A stretch of DNA of 64,000 nt from Rhabditophanes sp. KR3021 (lineage: Eukaryota; Nematoda; Chromadorea; Rhabditida; Alloionematidae), in the NCBI GenBank assembly GCA_963281155.1, contig CAUJLY010000001.1, positions 7,998,001-8,062,000 on the forward strand, given 5' to 3'. Position numbers and translations under genes: made by a program. Below the pieces are notes generated by a model. It did no database searches. It was not told the DNA's origin and was given only the letters and a program-made list of their open reading frames with translations. Positions 55,142-64,000 of the stretch are shown in pieces (position 1 is the first letter of the stretch; each line of letters starts with the position of its first letter).

Positions 55142-57071
55142 TTACTCTTCATTGATAGAAGCAAATGATTTGATAGGGGATGGAATTCTTTCTCCCGAGA
55201 GAAAATCCTCAAGTTGATTAGAAGCTGCAAGCAATAAGCCCAGAAATGGAGGAGATGGAGTAATTGGGTGAGTAAGGTATTCGGGGTGATATTGACACCC
55301 AACGAAGTAAGGATGCCCTTCTAATTCTATGACTTCCATACGAACAGCTCTTTTAGAAACACCATGAGAACATAATTCTCTGATAGTTTGAAGAAGATTG
55401 CTGTGACGATAAGCAGAAGCTAAGTCAATTAAATTCTTAGCGGATTCGCTTTTTCTGGGAATGTTATTGAATTCATTAGATTCATCCACTCCCATTCCGA
55501 TAAACAACATTCCGGCTTCAGACAACATTGGTACCAAAGTTGGATTGACTTCGTATCTGTGGCGATGCCTTTCTTCAATAATATCGTTCTTGTAAAGCTT
55601 CTGTAGTTTGCAATTATCAGTAAGGAAAACAGTGGTCCTGAGCCCTAATCTCATTGTTCCCCCCATCTCGACATTCTCCCCAACGTGTTCAGGCATATCA
55701 ATGACGACTTGCTTGTCAAAAGGAATAGTACTATCAAATTCAGAGGAATTGGCCTTCTCAATGCCACAAACATTCCTAGCAAATTCAATCGCAGCACATT
55801 GCATGCCCAAACAAACTCCTAAGAAAGGTACCTTGTTTTGACGCGCATACTTGCAAACATTGATCATTCCCTCAATTCCACGGTTTCCAAAGCCACCTGG
55901 AACAATAATAGCTTGACAATCCTTGATAGCAGCCCATGCTTCATCTCTTTCCTTGGTTGTGGCAGTGTCCTCTAAAGCTTCGGCATTGACATAGATGATT
56001 TTCAAATTTCTCTTGGCGTGAGTAGCAGCGTGTTCAAGAGCTTTGTTAACAGAAGCATACGCATCTTTGATCTTGATGTATTTGCCGACAAGCGCTACTT
56101 TGGCAGTTAACTCAAAGTCGCCAATGATTTCAGTAAATTTGAACCATTGAGCCATGTTAGGAATAGCAGCTGCTCTGGTTTGTGGAGATAGATGTGGAAG
56201 ATTCAAAGTGGTTTTTATGAGTTGGACAACATTTTGCTGATCCAGGAGCAATGGAACCTGGTAAACACTTTTGCAATCGTGAACTCCAACGACTTGAGTA
56301 GGCTCGACATGACCGAACCCACTGATCTTGCCTTTCAAATCTGCAGATATTGGTCTTTCACTGCGGCAGATGATCAAATCTGGATGGAGTCCGTTTCCAC
56401 GTAATTTCTTGAGACTGTTCTGCATCGGCTTAGTCTTTGGTTCGCCAGTGCTTTTGGGGTCAACGATCAAGGAAACGTGGACAATCATGACGCGCCCCTT
56501 CATTTTGGGTATTGCATACTTTTCGAAAGCAGATAGAAAGGGTATGCCTAGAAAGTGAATTACGTATTAAAATGTTAATCAATTTACCTTCAATATCGCT
56601 AACAGTCCCGCCAAGTTCAACTACACAAACATGTGGTTGTTGCTCAGTACCGTCAACAGGGACCTTCGCAACTCGATCGATCCATTTACTGATAGCATGA
56701 GTGATGTGCGGAATAGCCTGGACAGTCTTTCCCAAGTAATGTCCTCGCCGTTCATTTTGGATCACTTCTTGGTAAATCTTTCCAGTAGTAATATTATTAT
56801 CACGCGTCAAACGTACATTCAGGAAACGTTCATAATTTCCAAGATCAAGATCAACTTCTCCTCCATCGTCGAGAACAAAGACTTCCCCGTGTTCGAAAGG
56901 TGAAAAAGTTCCGGCATCTATGTTGATGTAGGGGTTGATTTTGATGGCTGAAACACCGTAACCATTTGCTTTTAGCAAAACTCCGAGAGATGATGAAATT
57001 ATCTCTTTGCCAACTCCTGAAATTACTCCTCCAGTAACTAGAATAATTTTTGGATCTTCCTGTTCGCCCAT
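55142..57071 (-). CDS. CTPS: CTP synthase
   Basis: Exons 57071-56588 and 56547-55142 (40-bp intron splitting the Gly of DIEG) give 629 residues, slightly longer than human CTPS1 (591). The N-terminal amidoligase has [21 protein letters not shown], the [20 protein letters not shown] block and [11 protein letters not shown]. The C-terminal class-I glutaminase has GGFGNRG, the Cys407 nucleophile in FLGVCLGMQ, and the His/Glu pair in GCQYHPEY. It makes CTP from UTP, ATP and glutamine, the last step of de novo pyrimidine nucleotide supply; homologues form filaments (cytoophidia). The ATG at 57071 follows TTTAAAG by two bases; an in-frame upstream extension (from 57134) contains no sensible start. 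Confidence 0.96.
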
Positions 57072-58502
57072 ATCTTTAAAGTAAAAATATGACAATAAAT
57101 TAAAAAAGGTATAAAATTTAAAAAGTATTTTCAAAAGCCTAAAATATTAATGACCAGAAAAAGACGGAACTGATTTTCAAATAAACCTTTTACATTTATT
57201 TGTTATTTTAAAAGATGAATGACACATTCTATGACATTAACGCGCCTATTACTTGTGTTCAAGTTGACATTTGTAAAAGTGATCTAGTGAATAGGCAACT
57301 ATCCTCTTCAACTCACAAATATGCTTTTGTCAAAGACAAACTAATTTATGTCTATTAGAGACCTCTTCAAATCTCATTCCAAAATTTGGTAGCAGAATTG
57401 TTATGGAATCCTGAACGCATACTAACCTCAAACTGGGTTTTTTAAACCATCTCAGTTTATTCTAGTTCTCTTCTTATACTCAACTACATGAGAATCGGAA
57501 GTGGGTCATTTTTGATTTAACTTCGGAATAAATTAAATATGTTAGTATATAATCTGCTACTAAGATTAATGAAATAAGTTTACAAAAATCAACTTACAAT
57601 TGATTGTTACAATTCAGCATTTCGGAATCAAAGGAGAATTGTTTATGATTAAAATGATCTTAATCAATTTACGATAACAACTTTTGCCAATGGATATATT
57701 TATGAATTAAGATTTGATAATCAATATAAAGTTATTAATAAGAGCTTTGTAAACTAAATGTTTATAAGTTTCACTGCTTATCAATTTGAAACAATAAGCC
57801 ATAATAGTGTGTTTGTTCATGAATTTTAAATATAAAACTTAATTTAAGCAGATGCAGTTTTCATAACCTCGATTTGAAGTGCACACGTATTATTGCTTGT
57901 AGTATGATGAGTTGAGTATGAAACGGTGCATTATAGTTTGTACACTAACAATCCTTAATATTAAATCCAAACTAAGGGTTCATTTAAATAGTCCTTAATC
58001 TAACGACGTTAATGATCGGATTAATTAATCATTTGTTTTTAATTTAAGCTGTCCTTCTTTGCATGAGTTATTTTTAGACTGTTTCAATTTTTAGTAAACC
58101 ACCATCTTCCTTTTAATAAATTTATTACATTAGTTAGAAGATTAAAGATTTTATACTATTTAAGAATATCACAACCATTATATTGGTTTTAATCTTTGAT
58201 TACACCAAAATACAGTTGATTCATTTGTCATTGAAACTATGCCTAACCACATTTGTCCCTACTAATATTTGGACGATACTTTTTAATAAATTCAACTCTG
58301 AAAGATTCGGTGTAAATTGATGGCAATGCTCAGTAATAATAAATACAGATCCAATCACAAAAAGCGTCTTATTATTATCCATATTCCCTTTTTATTGAAT
58401 AAAAAGATTGCTAAGTCTCTAATTTTGGTTGTAATGCAATGAAACAGCCAAAAAGTTGTTTTTAGAGATGAAAGCAATTAGCTCCGAGTTGACAAAAAGA
58501 TA
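57072..58502. other. Intergenic up to interrupted tRNA gene
   Basis: AT-rich, no long frame or repeat recognised. It borders the 3-prime end of the tRNA-Asp gene. Confidence 0.5.
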
Positions 58503-58569
58503 CTCCCAGCCAGGGAATCGAACCCTGGTCTCGCACGTGACAGGCGCGGATACTCACCACTATACTAGC
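58503..58569 (-). tRNA. tRNA-Asp(GTC), 3-prime portion (nt 6-73), split by retroelement
   Basis: On the minus strand the D arm (TAGTATAGTGGTGAGTATC), the anticodon arm CGCGC-CTGTCAC-GTGCG with anticodon GTC, the T arm CAGGG-TTCGATT-CCCTG and the 3-prime acceptor strand GCTGGGA plus discriminator G are all present. The 5-prime acceptor strand is not adjacent: 58570 onward is retroelement sequence. The matching TCCCAGC lies 4.1 kb away at 62702-62708. Joined, the gene would be 72 nt with a perfect seven-pair acceptor stem. Insertion cuts the internal promoter A box, so this copy should be inactive. Confidence 0.92.
58561..58569. repeat. 9-bp target-site duplication, left copy
   Basis: TATACTAGC, identical to 62695-62703. 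The next base outward differs (C on the left, A in the element on the right), so the duplication is 9 bp at most. Confidence 0.9.
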
Positions 58570-58586
58570 ACTTCTCTAACTCTGCC

Positions 58587-58638
58587 TTTAGAGAGAGGTT
58601 GATCTCTCTCTAAATAGTCATCACTTTCTAAAAGTGAT
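58587..58638 (+). other. Two perfect hairpins in retroelement 5-prime UTR
   Basis: Hairpin 1: TTTAGAGAGAG (58587-58597), loop GTTGAT, CTCTCTCTAAA (58604-58614), 11 pairs. Hairpin 2: ATCACTTT (58620-58627), loop CTA, AAAGTGAT (58631-58638), 8 pairs. They may be RNA structures for reverse-transcriptase binding, 5-prime processing or translation; function is not shown. Confidence 0.8.
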
Positions 58639-58734
58639 TGTTATTCAAGTTATATTCTACGAAAACTACAAAAAGTCAACAAGAAGTGAAATAAGTAGGA
58701 GACAAACAATAGCAAGAGGAAGAATAAGTAGAAA

Positions 58735-61700
58735 ATGGCAAAAAATTGGAAAGACGAGGAACTTCAGATGGCAAAGGAGATTGCGGGTGCCGTGAAGAAG
58801 AGATCGGCAGGAGAATATGAAGAGATAAAGAACTTGCATTTCCCAAACAGAACAGTCGCATCAGTCAAGAAGAAGATCCTAGAACTGCAAGGAGAGAAGG
58901 TAGAGGCAAGTGGAGGTGTGAGAAAGAAATTCGCCACCTGGAGCCTGGATGAATCTCGAAAACTTCAGACAATGTTCATGGCGGGAGAAGTGACTAAATC
59001 AAAAACCGCAAGGATTGAAGAAATAAAGCACGAATTCCCGGGCAGAACTGTCAAGTCCATGCAAAACCACCTGAGGGATAACTATTATGCTACCTACAAC
59101 GGCCAACCAGAAGTCACAAAAACGGTTGCCGTAACAACTAAGCATAATGGACCAACACCAAAAGGAGTGACAAGCATGACAACCACACGAACAATGAGGA
59201 GCCAAACAAGAGAACATTCAACCGCGCCAACCATACCAGCCACTACCCAAACAAGAACACGAGCCGCCAAAACCGCCACGCATGTCAGCAGCCAATTGAG
59301 AACCACGAGGAGTCAATCACGGGAGTTATCAATGGCGCCAACTGCGACACCACCACCATCGACCCTGCGAACGATAGCAGAAGAAGATGCACCAATTGAC
59401 TCAACAACGCCAACGACGAGAATAAGTCTTGCTGCCCATAATGAGCCCACAAGTGCAGAAGATATGGGGCCAAGTGAAAATGTCGGCGGCAAGAGTGTGG
59501 TGATCAAAGAATTTAACAGGTTCCTTAATATGGTGTTGGCGGTAAATGGCACAAAGCCAAAAAGACTGTTAAGGTTCAGAATTAACCCTGAGCACCCAGT
59601 TATTAAGGTTGTGGATCGAATTGTGGAGAAGAAATTGTCGGAATTAGAGAAGTCGGTCAAAAACAGCAATAGGAAGCACGAATTGTCAAAGATGGCTATC
59701 CTCGCTGGAGCCTACACTCTGAGGAAGAGAATTGCGGGAAGAGTGGGAGCTTTGAAAGTAATGCCAAAGTATCTTGCAACAGAAAAGAAGATCGCGAGAT
59801 TAGAAAAGAGGAGCAAGACTGCCAAGGTCATTCAAAACGGGGGTTTCAAGCCAACCAAGGCAATCAACGAAGAAATCAACGAAATGAGGAAACTCAGGAT
59901 GGCCCCCAACCAGTACATCCAATCCTGCAAGGACAGGGTAGATCTGTTGAGGGAAGAACTAACAAAGCAAAAGGAAAGACACCAAACCAACAAAACCCGC
60001 TTCAAGTTCGAAAATCAGCCGTCGATGAAGGCTCTAAAAGGAAGAAACGCTGACACTGAATTGAACTTTGAGGAAGCCGAAGAGGTTTACAAGAAGCTAT
60101 ACAGAAAGAAACCAGACACCTTGGAAAGCCCACAATTCGACGAGTGGTTGGAGATGTTCAGCAATGAGCAATTAACTACGCTGCCAATGGAGTTGAGTGA
60201 GGAGAGGCTGAAGAAGATGGTAGCCGAGTGTTTGAAAACGTCCGCGTTATGGAAGGCACCAGGCCACGACCAAGTTCCAAACTTCGCCTACAAAACCCTC
60301 AAATCAGCGAAGAAGTACTTGACTGGTTGGATTGGAAGGAATTTGAAAAATGAGTATGAGCTGAGTAGGAAAGATGTCAAAGGATTATGCCATCTCATCT
60401 ACAAAGATGGCGGCGCCAATGATGTCCTAAACTACAGGCCCATCTCCCTCCTTAATACTGACTACAAGCTGCTCACCAAAGTGCTAACAGTCATTATTAA
60501 GGAAAACCTCCCAGCCAATCTCATCCCCGAAGAACAGATGGCCCGCGAGAATACCTGGGGAACGCTGCATGGACTCTTACTGGACAAGGCCTACTCACAA
60601 GACGCAAGGTTCCAGAAGAAAAGCCATGTCAGTGCCTGGTACGATTTCTCCAAGGCCTTCGACAGCATTAGCCATGCTCAGATTGCCAAACTGGTAGACG
60701 CCTTGAACATTGATCCTGCGATCAAGAAAATGGCCAAAAGTATGATGGGAAGATGGAATATCGAGTTGATTAGGAAAGATCTCTCGACCCCAAAAGAAAT
60801 AGACATACAACAAGGTGTCTACCAGGGAGACAGCTGGTCACCACTGATCTTCATCTTGATCACCGCCGGAATCATCCACAAAGTCAAAACGAACGAGGAA
60901 TTGGGAAGAGCGACTGGAGGATACAGGCACAGGATCATTGCCTTTATGGACGACATCAAAGTCCACAGCCCTAACATGGAAGGACTGAACATGATGACGA
61001 AGATGATTGAGGGTGGAGCGGCCGAGTTGGGATTGAAGCTGAATAGGAGGAAGTGCGGGCACTTCGCAAGAAATCGAGTGGAGGCTGAGGGAAATGTTGA
61101 GGGAAATGGAGACGGCGACGAGGAAAGCCAATTCTTGCCAGAAGTGAAGAGAGGGTACAAGTACCTTGGAATCATTCAATTGGAAAGAGATGATGCAGAA
61201 GGCAACTTTGAAAAGATGTCGGCCAAGTACTTGGAAAGGACACAAACCATCCTGGAATCGTGCCTGACCATCAACCAAAAGAGACGCCTCTACAACACTG
61301 CCGTCATTCCGGCCGGAATCTATGTTACTGGGAACCTCTTCCCTGAAGAAAGGGTCGCATCCACGCTACTGAGATGTAGACGAATTGACCTGGAGGTCAG
61401 GAAGATGGCTGTTGTCCACAACATCAAGACAAGGCCAACCGCCAACGCCCGATTTTACCTTCCAAATAAATACGGAGGATTGGCTTTCAGATCTTTGGAA
61501 GTCGAAACCTGTATACAGTACATCAGGAGATATGTATACCTCATGTCGAAAGATGAGGTTAAGGAAGCCAAAAGGATCTACATGGCAATGGATAAGAAAG
61601 GGTGGCGGAACCCAATCTCGGACTTCAAGCACGTTGCCAAGAAGTATGGGTTGACAGACCTAAAACTGGAAAAGAAGAAGGACATTGACTTCAGAGCAGT

Positions 61701-62601
61701 CTGTAAAGACTTAATTGAAGAAGTCAAGAAAGCCGACTTGGAGGCGAAAAAGGATGATTGGAGCAAGGCAATGACTTACCCAAAGTTGGTCCTCAGTCTC
61801 GAAGACACCATCTCCTTCCCGGCAATGAAGTCTGTCAATTTGGACTCAAGCAAGTTGTCCCTCGTCAACGCCTCGGCGGAGGAACAAGTTTTCTTCAAGG
61901 GGAAGAAGATGTCTACTGGAGTCGGAACTGATGGAAAGTGCAGATTTGGATGTGGAGTGGATGAGACCAACTACCATGTCACTTCAGCATGTCGAAGATC
62001 AGCCCTAATCACAAGACACGACATGGTAGTGTGGAATATCCTAAAGCTGCTGCGAAGAAAATTCGGACCACCAGAAAAAGGCCCACCAAAATCGCTGCAA
62101 GTTGGACAAGCTGCCTTGGACGAAGACTACGCAAACTTCAAGATTCGAGCGGGAGCACCAATGCTGATGGACAAAAAGATCAAGTCCAACAAACCAGACA
62201 TTGTCATCTTCCGGAAAGAACCAAAGTTAGCCGTCGTCTTGGAAGTCTCAATCCCAGCACTGAAGAACTACAACCTCCAGAAAGATATCAAGCTAACCAA
62301 GTACACAAAGAACTCGGTCTTGGATATCAACATGGACAATGTAAGAACGGTGACTAGAGACCAGAATTTCTGTGAAATCCTTGAAGCTACCCATCACTGC
62401 CGCGCTCTATTCTGCCCAGTCATCATTGGTACCTATGGAGAATTCTTGGAGTCTGAAAACGCTGGGCTGTACAAGATCTTTGGAGAACTTGGGGTGACTG
62501 AAAAAGAGGTGGAAAGATTGAAAGAAACATTGTGCCTGTCGGTCATCACCTCCACAACCCGCATGATCCTAAAACATCTGAAGGCTCCCGAAACTGACTA
62601 A
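58735..62601 (+). CDS. Retroelement polyprotein: 2x Myb, reverse transcriptase, CCHC, restriction-like endonuclease
   Basis: 1288 residues, no lesion. Two tandem Myb/SANT-like modules at about 5-50 (WKDEEL...FPNRTVASVKKKIL) and 67-117 (TWSLDES...FPGRTVKSMQNHL) probably contact the target. A Thr/Pro-rich linker (about 125-240) follows. Reverse transcriptase: NYRPISLLN, motif A AWYDFSKAFD (Asp637), motif B QGDSWSP (Gln697), motif C AFMDD (Asp739, Asp740). Zinc knuckle C1069-x3-C1073-x7-H1081-x4-C1086. The RLE nuclease has KPD (Pro1154-Asp1155), then 14 residues to Glu1170, then K-x2-K-Y at 1186-1190. This matches the PD-(D/E)xK-type nuclease of R2-like elements that nick the target for target-primed reverse transcription. 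All catalytic residues are present, so it is predicted active. No AP-endonuclease, RNase H or protease domain is visible. Confidence 0.95.
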   Translation: MAKNWKDEELQMAKEIAGAVKKRSAGEYEEIKNLHFPNRTVASVKKKILELQGEKVEASGGVRKKFATWSLDESRKLQTMFMAGEVTKSKTARIEEIKHEFPGRTVKSMQNHLRDNYYATYNGQPEVTKTVAVTTKHNGPTPKGVTSMTTTRTMRSQTREHSTAPTIPATTQTRTRAAKTATHVSSQLRTTRSQSRELSMAPTATPPPSTLRTIAEEDAPIDSTTPTTRISLAAHNEPTSAEDMGPSENVGGKSVVIKEFNRFLNMVLAVNGTKPKRLLRFRINPEHPVIKVVDRIVEKKLSELEKSVKNSNRKHELSKMAILAGAYTLRKRIAGRVGALKVMPKYLATEKKIARLEKRSKTAKVIQNGGFKPTKAINEEINEMRKLRMAPNQYIQSCKDRVDLLREELTKQKERHQTNKTRFKFENQPSMKALKGRNADTELNFEEAEEVYKKLYRKKPDTLESPQFDEWLEMFSNEQLTTLPMELSEERLKKMVAECLKTSALWKAPGHDQVPNFAYKTLKSAKKYLTGWIGRNLKNEYELSRKDVKGLCHLIYKDGGANDVLNYRPISLLNTDYKLLTKVLTVIIKENLPANLIPEEQMARENTWGTLHGLLLDKAYSQDARFQKKSHVSAWYDFSKAFDSISHAQIAKLVDALNIDPAIKKMAKSMMGRWNIELIRKDLSTPKEIDIQQGVYQGDSWSPLIFILITAGIIHKVKTNEELGRATGGYRHRIIAFMDDIKVHSPNMEGLNMMTKMIEGGAAELGLKLNRRKCGHFARNRVEAEGNVEGNGDGDEESQFLPEVKRGYKYLGIIQLERDDAEGNFEKMSAKYLERTQTILESCLTINQKRRLYNTAVIPAGIYVTGNLFPEERVASTLLRCRRIDLEVRKMAVVHNIKTRPTANARFYLPNKYGGLAFRSLEVETCIQYIRRYVYLMSKDEVKEAKRIYMAMDKKGWRNPISDFKHVAKKYGLTDLKLEKKKDIDFRAVCKDLIEEVKKADLEAKKDDWSKAMTYPKLVLSLEDTISFPAMKSVNLDSSKLSLVNASAEEQVFFKGKKMSTGVGTDGKCRFGCGVDETNYHVTSACRRSALITRHDMVVWNILKLLRRKFGPPEKGPPKSLQVGQAALDEDYANFKIRAGAPMLMDKKIKSNKPDIVIFRKEPKLAVVLEVSIPALKNYNLQKDIKLTKYTKNSVLDINMDNVRTVTRDQNFCEILEATHHCRALFCPVIIGTYGEFLESENAGLYKIFGELGVTEKEVERLKETLCLSVITSTTRMILKHLKAPETD

Positions 62602-62694
62602 TTTAACCATTTTTATTTGTATTTCCTTGTATTTATTGTATGTATTATATCATTATTGTATGCCCCTAAAAAGGCGATATTGCAAATAAACAAA

Positions 62695-62703
62695 TATACT
62701 AGC
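62695..62703. repeat. 9-bp target-site duplication, right copy
   Basis: TATACTAGC directly after the element's 3-prime end (GCAAATAAACAAA). The partner is 58561-58569. Confidence 0.9.
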
Positions 62704-62708
62704 TGGGA
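62695..62708 (-). tRNA. tRNA-Asp(GTC), 5-prime portion (nt 1-14)
   Basis: Reverse complement TCCCAGCTAGTATA gives tRNA nucleotides 1-14; nucleotides 6-14 duplicate those at 58561-58569. TCCCAGC pairs fully with GCTGGGA of the other fragment. Confidence 0.88.
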
Positions 62709-64000
62709 CTGTAGGTAATGCCTTCAGTTTGACTTAAAAAAATTTTTTTTTTATCATGGAAAAAAAATAACTTTTAACTAGTTTATTTTATTCTAATTAT
62801 TACTATTACATCAATGGAGTTGGCAATCAACAGTACATAATATTGAAAAATATCCACTATTTAGCTGTGTTTATTATGGTTAAGAGTTGACTCGATTAAA
62901 AACAAAGGTTTATAATGCTGTATAATGTTGTATAATGGTGAGTTTAATCTTGTTTTAGGATAGATCATAAGCAATATCACAAACGGACCCACCTATTTAG
63001 AATGAATAAGAGACGCCATATTGCTTGTAGGTGGATGTATTTTGAAAGAAATGCTAACAGTAGATTGGCGCTACTGTGTTTATATAAAATTAAAGATGGT
63101 TGGCAGTCAAAATGTTCATCAGACACGGAAAGGTTTTATTAATCTTATTTTCCTTTGCAATCGGTCTATTTCCGTTCGATCATTCCCCCCTCTTTCTAGA
63201 TGAAGCCATTTCCATTAAGAGATTTTGCCAGGAAAACATTATGTTACCAAATTTATTTATGTAGCATAATTTGAATACAAAGTGTTCTTGTTGATTTCGA
63301 TTAAGGTCATTGTATAAATATGATTAAAGATTCATACTACTTCGTACAAGTATTTATTAAAATACTTACAAATTTAGGTTTATTGGCACGTTTTTAAAAT
63401 ACCGGCTGCAATCGACACATAAAACATTTCTCTATCAAGTTTAAATTATAATTAACAGTAAATAATTTCGTTTGTTTCCCAACTTTGTTCATAATCAACC
63501 AAACTGTTTGAAGTTAACCTTAAACAAAGAGTTGGGTCTCTTTAATGTAGAAATTTGAAATATTCTGTAGGAGGACACAAAATGGTTGAGACAACCTGTA
63601 ACTCATTGCCAGTTGGTTTGTCGCTCTAACTAAGAATTGTCTTTACACAATGGCTTCTTTCGGAATGTATTTCTCAAACATCCTGATGCAGTGGAAATAG
63701 AATGTTTAGATTTAATTATCCGAGATATGAATGCGTAACTCAATACATTTACGGTCAGGATATCAATTAACGAATGAAGAAACTAAACTTCTGACCAGCC
63801 AAACTACACAGAAACATATGCCAATGGACTGAATTTGGTGTGCTTCCAAAAGAAGATACATTTCAATTGGAATGTATGGATGATGAATTGGTTAATCGCA
63901 AAGTTGTTAAAGGTGACAAAATGTAGGAAGAGTGATGATGTGTGATAAAAATGTGAACATTCATGATTATTTACCCAATTAAGTAAATAAATACATATAT
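62709..64000. other. Right flank, with small coding remnants near the end
   Basis: No intact gene. Near the edge two plus-strand protein-like fragments appear, broken by stops: about 63662-63738 (NVFLKHPDAVEIECLDLIIR) and about 63795-63926 (QWTEFGVLPKEDTFQLECMD). They share an ECLD/ECMD-type core and may be decayed members of one family; a gene might continue beyond the window. Confidence 0.35.

Larger units (their letters stand above)
58570..62694 (+). mobile_element. Non-LTR retrotransposon with restriction-like endonuclease, R4/Dong-like, in tRNA-Asp
   Basis: 4125 bp bounded by the 9-bp duplication of tRNA-Asp sequence. Layout: 165-bp 5-prime UTR with two perfect hairpins, one ORF of 1288 codons, and a 93-bp 3-prime UTR ending GCAAATAAACAAA without a poly(A) tail. 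A single ORF with N-terminal DNA-binding domains, central reverse transcriptase and C-terminal RLE is the plan of the early-branching R2/R4/NeSL/CRE/HERO clades. The FMDD catalytic box and the KDGG...NYRPISLLN region read most like R4/Dong; no cysteine-protease domain as in NeSL is seen. The orientation is antisense to the tRNA. The ORF is visibly richer in G+C than the host flanks and has no lesion, so this copy is probably young. Confidence 0.93.

Noticed and set aside
58570..58734. HDV-like ribozyme at the retroelement 5-prime end
   Set aside because: I could not build the nested double pseudoknot from this AT-rich UTR; only two simple hairpins are supported.
58735..62601. Assignment to the NeSL clade, known from nematode spliced-leader genes
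   Set aside because: No cysteine-protease domain and the target is tRNA-Asp; the RT motifs look closer to R4/Dong, although a tree is needed.

Overview
The window looks like nuclear DNA of a nematode. It is AT-rich, most introns are 39-50 bp with GTAAGT/GTATGT donors and TTTNAG acceptors, and several genes have an isolated TTTCAG- or TTTTAG-type acceptor a few bases before the ATG, as expected for spliced-leader trans-splicing (before the starts at 5196 minus, 28374, 30821, 32204, 39538 and 52159). Nematode-style seven-helix chemoreceptor-like genes and a gustatory-receptor-like gene are present. I cannot name the species.

Recognisable host genes, left to right: AGFG-type ArfGAP (74-1524, minus); an acid-lipase homologue that has lost two catalytic-triad residues (3447-4667); a chromodomain protein (4690-5196, minus); a Ser/Arg-rich protein (5684-6510, minus); a PA-TM-RING ubiquitin ligase (14146-16129); three small secreted or membrane proteins (16832-19362); PCNA (20044-20902); a RagC/D GTPase gene split by a transposon (21152-25702, minus); two decayed genes (26340-28002); a multi-pass membrane protein (28374-29504); a ZIC/REF-2 zinc-finger factor (30821-31989); a serine-racemase-like PLP enzyme (32204-33151); a seven-helix receptor (34340-35496); a decayed F-box/LRR-like gene (36075-37515, minus); a CDK1/2-type kinase (38060-39088, minus) divergent from the cap-1 methyltransferase CMTR1 (39538-42468); a gustatory-receptor-like protein (43648-44970, minus); a nucleotide-sugar transporter (46320-47473); two coiled-coil proteins (48977-49387, 52159-52776); an SH2-like protein (53406-54710, minus); and CTP synthase (55142-57071, minus). 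Exons are joined by eye from frame and splice signals.

Two mobile elements dominate the unusual biology. A 3.3-kb Mutator-like (MULE) transposon at 21512-24840, with palindrome-array ends and an 8-bp target duplication, sits inside a coding exon of the RagC/D gene. At the other end, a 4.1-kb non-LTR retrotransposon (58570-62694; one intact 1288-residue ORF with two Myb-like domains, reverse transcriptase, CCHC knuckle and restriction-like endonuclease) is inserted in antisense inside a tRNA-Asp(GTC) gene. The 9-bp target duplication lets the tRNA be followed across the element: nucleotides 6-73 lie on the left and 1-14 on the right.

Long stretches (6.5-14.1 kb, 29.5-30.8 kb, 44.9-46.3 kb, 49.4-52.1 kb, 57.1-58.5 kb, 62.7-64 kb) hold no intact gene that I can support. 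Several contain short, frameshifted, coding-like remnants, so this looks like an accessory region with active gene decay around a scatter of housekeeping genes.
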